Shown here piece after piece: positions 62,814 through 64,000 of a DNA stretch of 64,000 nucleotides. The notes below the pieces were generated by a model. That model ran no database searches. It saw nothing but the letters and a program-made list of their open reading frames with translations, and was not told the DNA's origin. The stretch is from contig NZ_SWAR01000027.1 of NCBI RefSeq assembly GCF_006386545.1, forward strand, positions 88,388 through 152,387. The letters run 5' to 3'. Within the stretch, counting starts at the first letter, position 1. The number at the start of each line of letters is the position of its first letter. Both the position numbers and the translations under genes were made by a program. The stretch comes from Methylibium rhizosphaerae (GTDB lineage: Bacteria > Pseudomonadota > Gammaproteobacteria > Burkholderiales > Burkholderiaceae_C).

Positions 62814-63466
62814 CTCAAGGGCTTGTAGTACGTCCGACTATGTCCCGCGACATGCCGTGTTGCCCAGTCGTGGTCGCGCGTGCGGCGGGACATAGTCCGG
62901 CGCGGGAGATAGTCGAGCTTGGAATGCCCAAGTAGCAGTTGCACGGCGCGCAGGTTCTTCGTGCGCCGATAGATCAGCGTCGCCTTCGTCCGCCGCATCG
63001 AGTGCGTCCCGTAGTCGGCGCGGTCCAGTCCCAGCTCGTCGACCCAGTGCCCGAGGATCCTGGCGTACTGACGAGTGCCGAGATGAGGTGAGTCGTGAAG
63101 CCGGCTGGGAAACAGGAAGTCCTCTGGCTTCAGCCCAGCAAGCTGGATCCACGCCTGCACGGCGTCTCGGGCGGGCGGCGTGATCTCGAACTGAACCGGC
63201 CGCTGCGTCTTGTGCTGGACGACGATGGCGCGAGCCGCAACCTGGTCGCCGTGGCACACGTCGCGGACCTTGAGGCCGACCAGATCGCATCCGCGCAGCT
63301 TGCTGTCGATGCCGAGGTTGAACAGTGCAAGTTCGCGAACCCGGCCTTGCATCTGCAGTCGGACGCGCAAGGCCCAGATGTCCTTGAGCTTGAACGGTGC
63401 CTTCTGCCCAACGAGCTTGCCCTTGTTCCACGGCTCGCGATGAGGGGCGTTGCCTGCGGTACCCAT
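62814..63466 (-). pseudogene. truncated tyrosine recombinase / integrase
   Basis: A tyrosine-recombinase catalytic domain with Arg58 (SKLRGCDL), HSMRR (His155, Arg158) and GHSKLD (about 180-185). After GHSKLD the reading frame enters unrelated palindromic DNA (from about 62911) and then the right end of the IS21 element, so the catalytic Tyr region is missing. The N-terminal arm-binding domain is short or absent, as in the ~200-residue integrases found in Tn-like and island contexts. It is most likely inactive. Confidence 0.75.
62836..62897. repeat. 13-bp perfect inverted repeat in the integrase 3' part
   Basis: GACTATGTCCCGC at 62836-62848 and its exact complement at 62885-62897 flank 36 bases. 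A similar GACTATCTCCCGC lies next to it on the integrase side. It may be the end of a further inserted element. Confidence 0.6.
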
Positions 63467-63612
63467 GATGGTCTCCCATCGAGTTGAGGGCCGTGCAGGA
63501 TGCACCCGCCGCGATCGTCAGGTTCCGGGAAGCCCGGCTGAACTGACAGGCCCGGCCACAAGCCGTCCTTCAGGGCGCGCTCGAGAATCTTGGCTCGGCG
63601 GACCTACGAACG

Positions 63613-63764
63613 GCAGGTTTCCGGCGACGAGTCTGGCCCTCTCGTTGGCTCGGCCCGGCCATGAGCGGCCGGTCATCCTGCGCTCGAAACTTTGGCCGCG
63701 GCGAGGCCCTGGAAGACAGCTTTCCGGCTACGAGTCTGGACCTCCCGTCGGCCCGACTCGGCCA
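63613..63764 (+). repeat. pair of ~49-bp diverged direct repeats, 103 bp apart
   Basis: Copies at about 63613-63661 and 63716-63764 share TTTCCGGC, ACGAGTCTGG, a CCTC/CGT stretch and GGCCA with about nine mismatches. They lie within the ~330-base gene-free gap (63467-63798) between the integrase remnant and the integron-integrase gene. They do not show attC core sites. Confidence 0.55.
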
Positions 63765-63798
63765 CTTCCGGGCATTCGCCAGTGTCGGCTTAGCGGCC

Positions 63799-64000
63799 TC
63801 AGAACTGATCAAACGGGCTGCGCACGCCGCGCCCGCCACGATTGAGCACGTGCGTGTAGATCATGGTGGTCTTCACGTCGCTGTGCCCCAACAACTCCTG
63901 CACCGTACGGATGTCGTAGCCGGCCTGCAACATGTGCGTGGCAAACGAATGCCGCAGCACATGGGGCGAACAAGGCTTGATGATGCGCGCACGCTTGGCG
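63799..64000 (-). CDS. integron integrase, C-terminal part
   Basis: The last 66 residues of a tyrosine recombinase with [28 protein letters not shown] (catalytic Tyr) and the ending GGRGVRSP. The Gly-rich GGxGVRSP tail after the Tyr is typical of IntI integron integrases and not of XerC/XerD. The gene continues past the right edge. In the standard layout the attI site and gene cassettes lie beyond its 5' end, outside the window to the right. Confidence 0.82.
   Translation of the reverse strand, partial: AKRARIIKPCSPHVLRHSFATHMLQAGYDIRTVQELLGHSDVKTTMIYTHVLNRGGRGVRSPFDQF

Noticed and set aside
60170..62817. Target-site duplication for the IS21 element.
   Set aside because: CTCA is present near both ends, but on the left three more bases (GGG) and one C lie between it and the TGT terminus, so the duplication is not exact and is not claimed.
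59677..63798. Search for integron attC sites (RYYYAAC/GTTRRRY pairs) near intI.
   Set aside because: No convincing core pairs were found. A GTTAGCG at about 59969 and CAACGTCTAG at about 59687 do not form an attC-like hairpin by eye.

Overview
The window is very GC-rich in its left 38 kb. It has betaproteobacterial hallmarks: three orphan Bug-family tricarboxylate-type receptors, a VanA/VanB/VanR locus, PEP-CTERM sorting signals and a XylR/DmpR-type sigma-54 activator. Together these suggest a soil- or plant-associated member of the Burkholderiales (Comamonadaceae/Sphaerotilaceae type). A perfect HrpX/HrpB-type PIP box in front of an AvrRxo1-like kinase gene suggests the cell also carries a Hrp type III secretion system elsewhere. 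Everything here was read by eye; no database search was run.

Layout, 1-38.1 kb (host-like catabolic chromosome). 0-3.7 kb: a MarR regulator behind a small coupled ORF with an internal duplication, a possible immunity-like protein, an EEP-family hydrolase and a PHB-depolymerase-type lipoprotein esterase. 3.7-6.25 kb: a ParB-like protein, a 98-aa Arc1-like antitoxin and the AvrRxo1-like toxin/effector behind its PIP box. 6.3-11.7 kb: an areRCBA-like unit in which a phenol-type sigma-54 activator diverges from an aldehyde dehydrogenase, an SDR alcohol dehydrogenase and an esterase, with a clear sigma-54 promoter. 11.9-21.9 kb: a TauD/TfdA dioxygenase, FAD oxidoreductase, IclR regulator, two-subunit aconitase X, IlvD/Edd dehydratase and three Bug receptors, probably a hydroxy-acid catabolic cluster with unknown substrate. 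21.9-25.0 kb: a PhnB-like VOC protein, a GH114 lipoprotein, an XRE regulator and decayed remnants of a nucleotidyltransferase and a PEP-CTERM protein. 25.0-27.9 kb: vanR/vanA/vanB with twin palindromic operators. 27.9-33.9 kb: a SARP/BTAD-type ATPase regulator, hydrolase, methyltransferase and vanadium-haloperoxidase-like protein in one direction. 34.3-38.05 kb: a TonB-dependent receptor and an unusual TonB-like partner.

38.1-64 kb (genomic island). A terminator and a 45-nt 3' fragment of a tRNA-Val gene mark the border. Beyond it lie decayed IS91-family transposases bracketing an unrecognised three-gene operon that includes a cupredoxin-like protein, a truncated DUF1353 gene, a PEP-CTERM protein, and an LprI-like / predicted outer-membrane / small-protein operon. 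These are followed by a very large membrane patatin, an operon of class III nucleotide cyclase + PAP2 phosphatase + subtilase, an EEP pseudogene, a second subtilase with two small neighbours, a complete IS21-family element inserted next to a truncated tyrosine integrase, and the 3' end of an integron integrase at the right edge.

The best candidates for something new are the PIP-box-driven AvrRxo1-like toxin-antitoxin pair, the cyclase-PAP2-subtilase operon with its neighbouring patatin and subtilase genes, and the IS91-bracketed cupredoxin operon.
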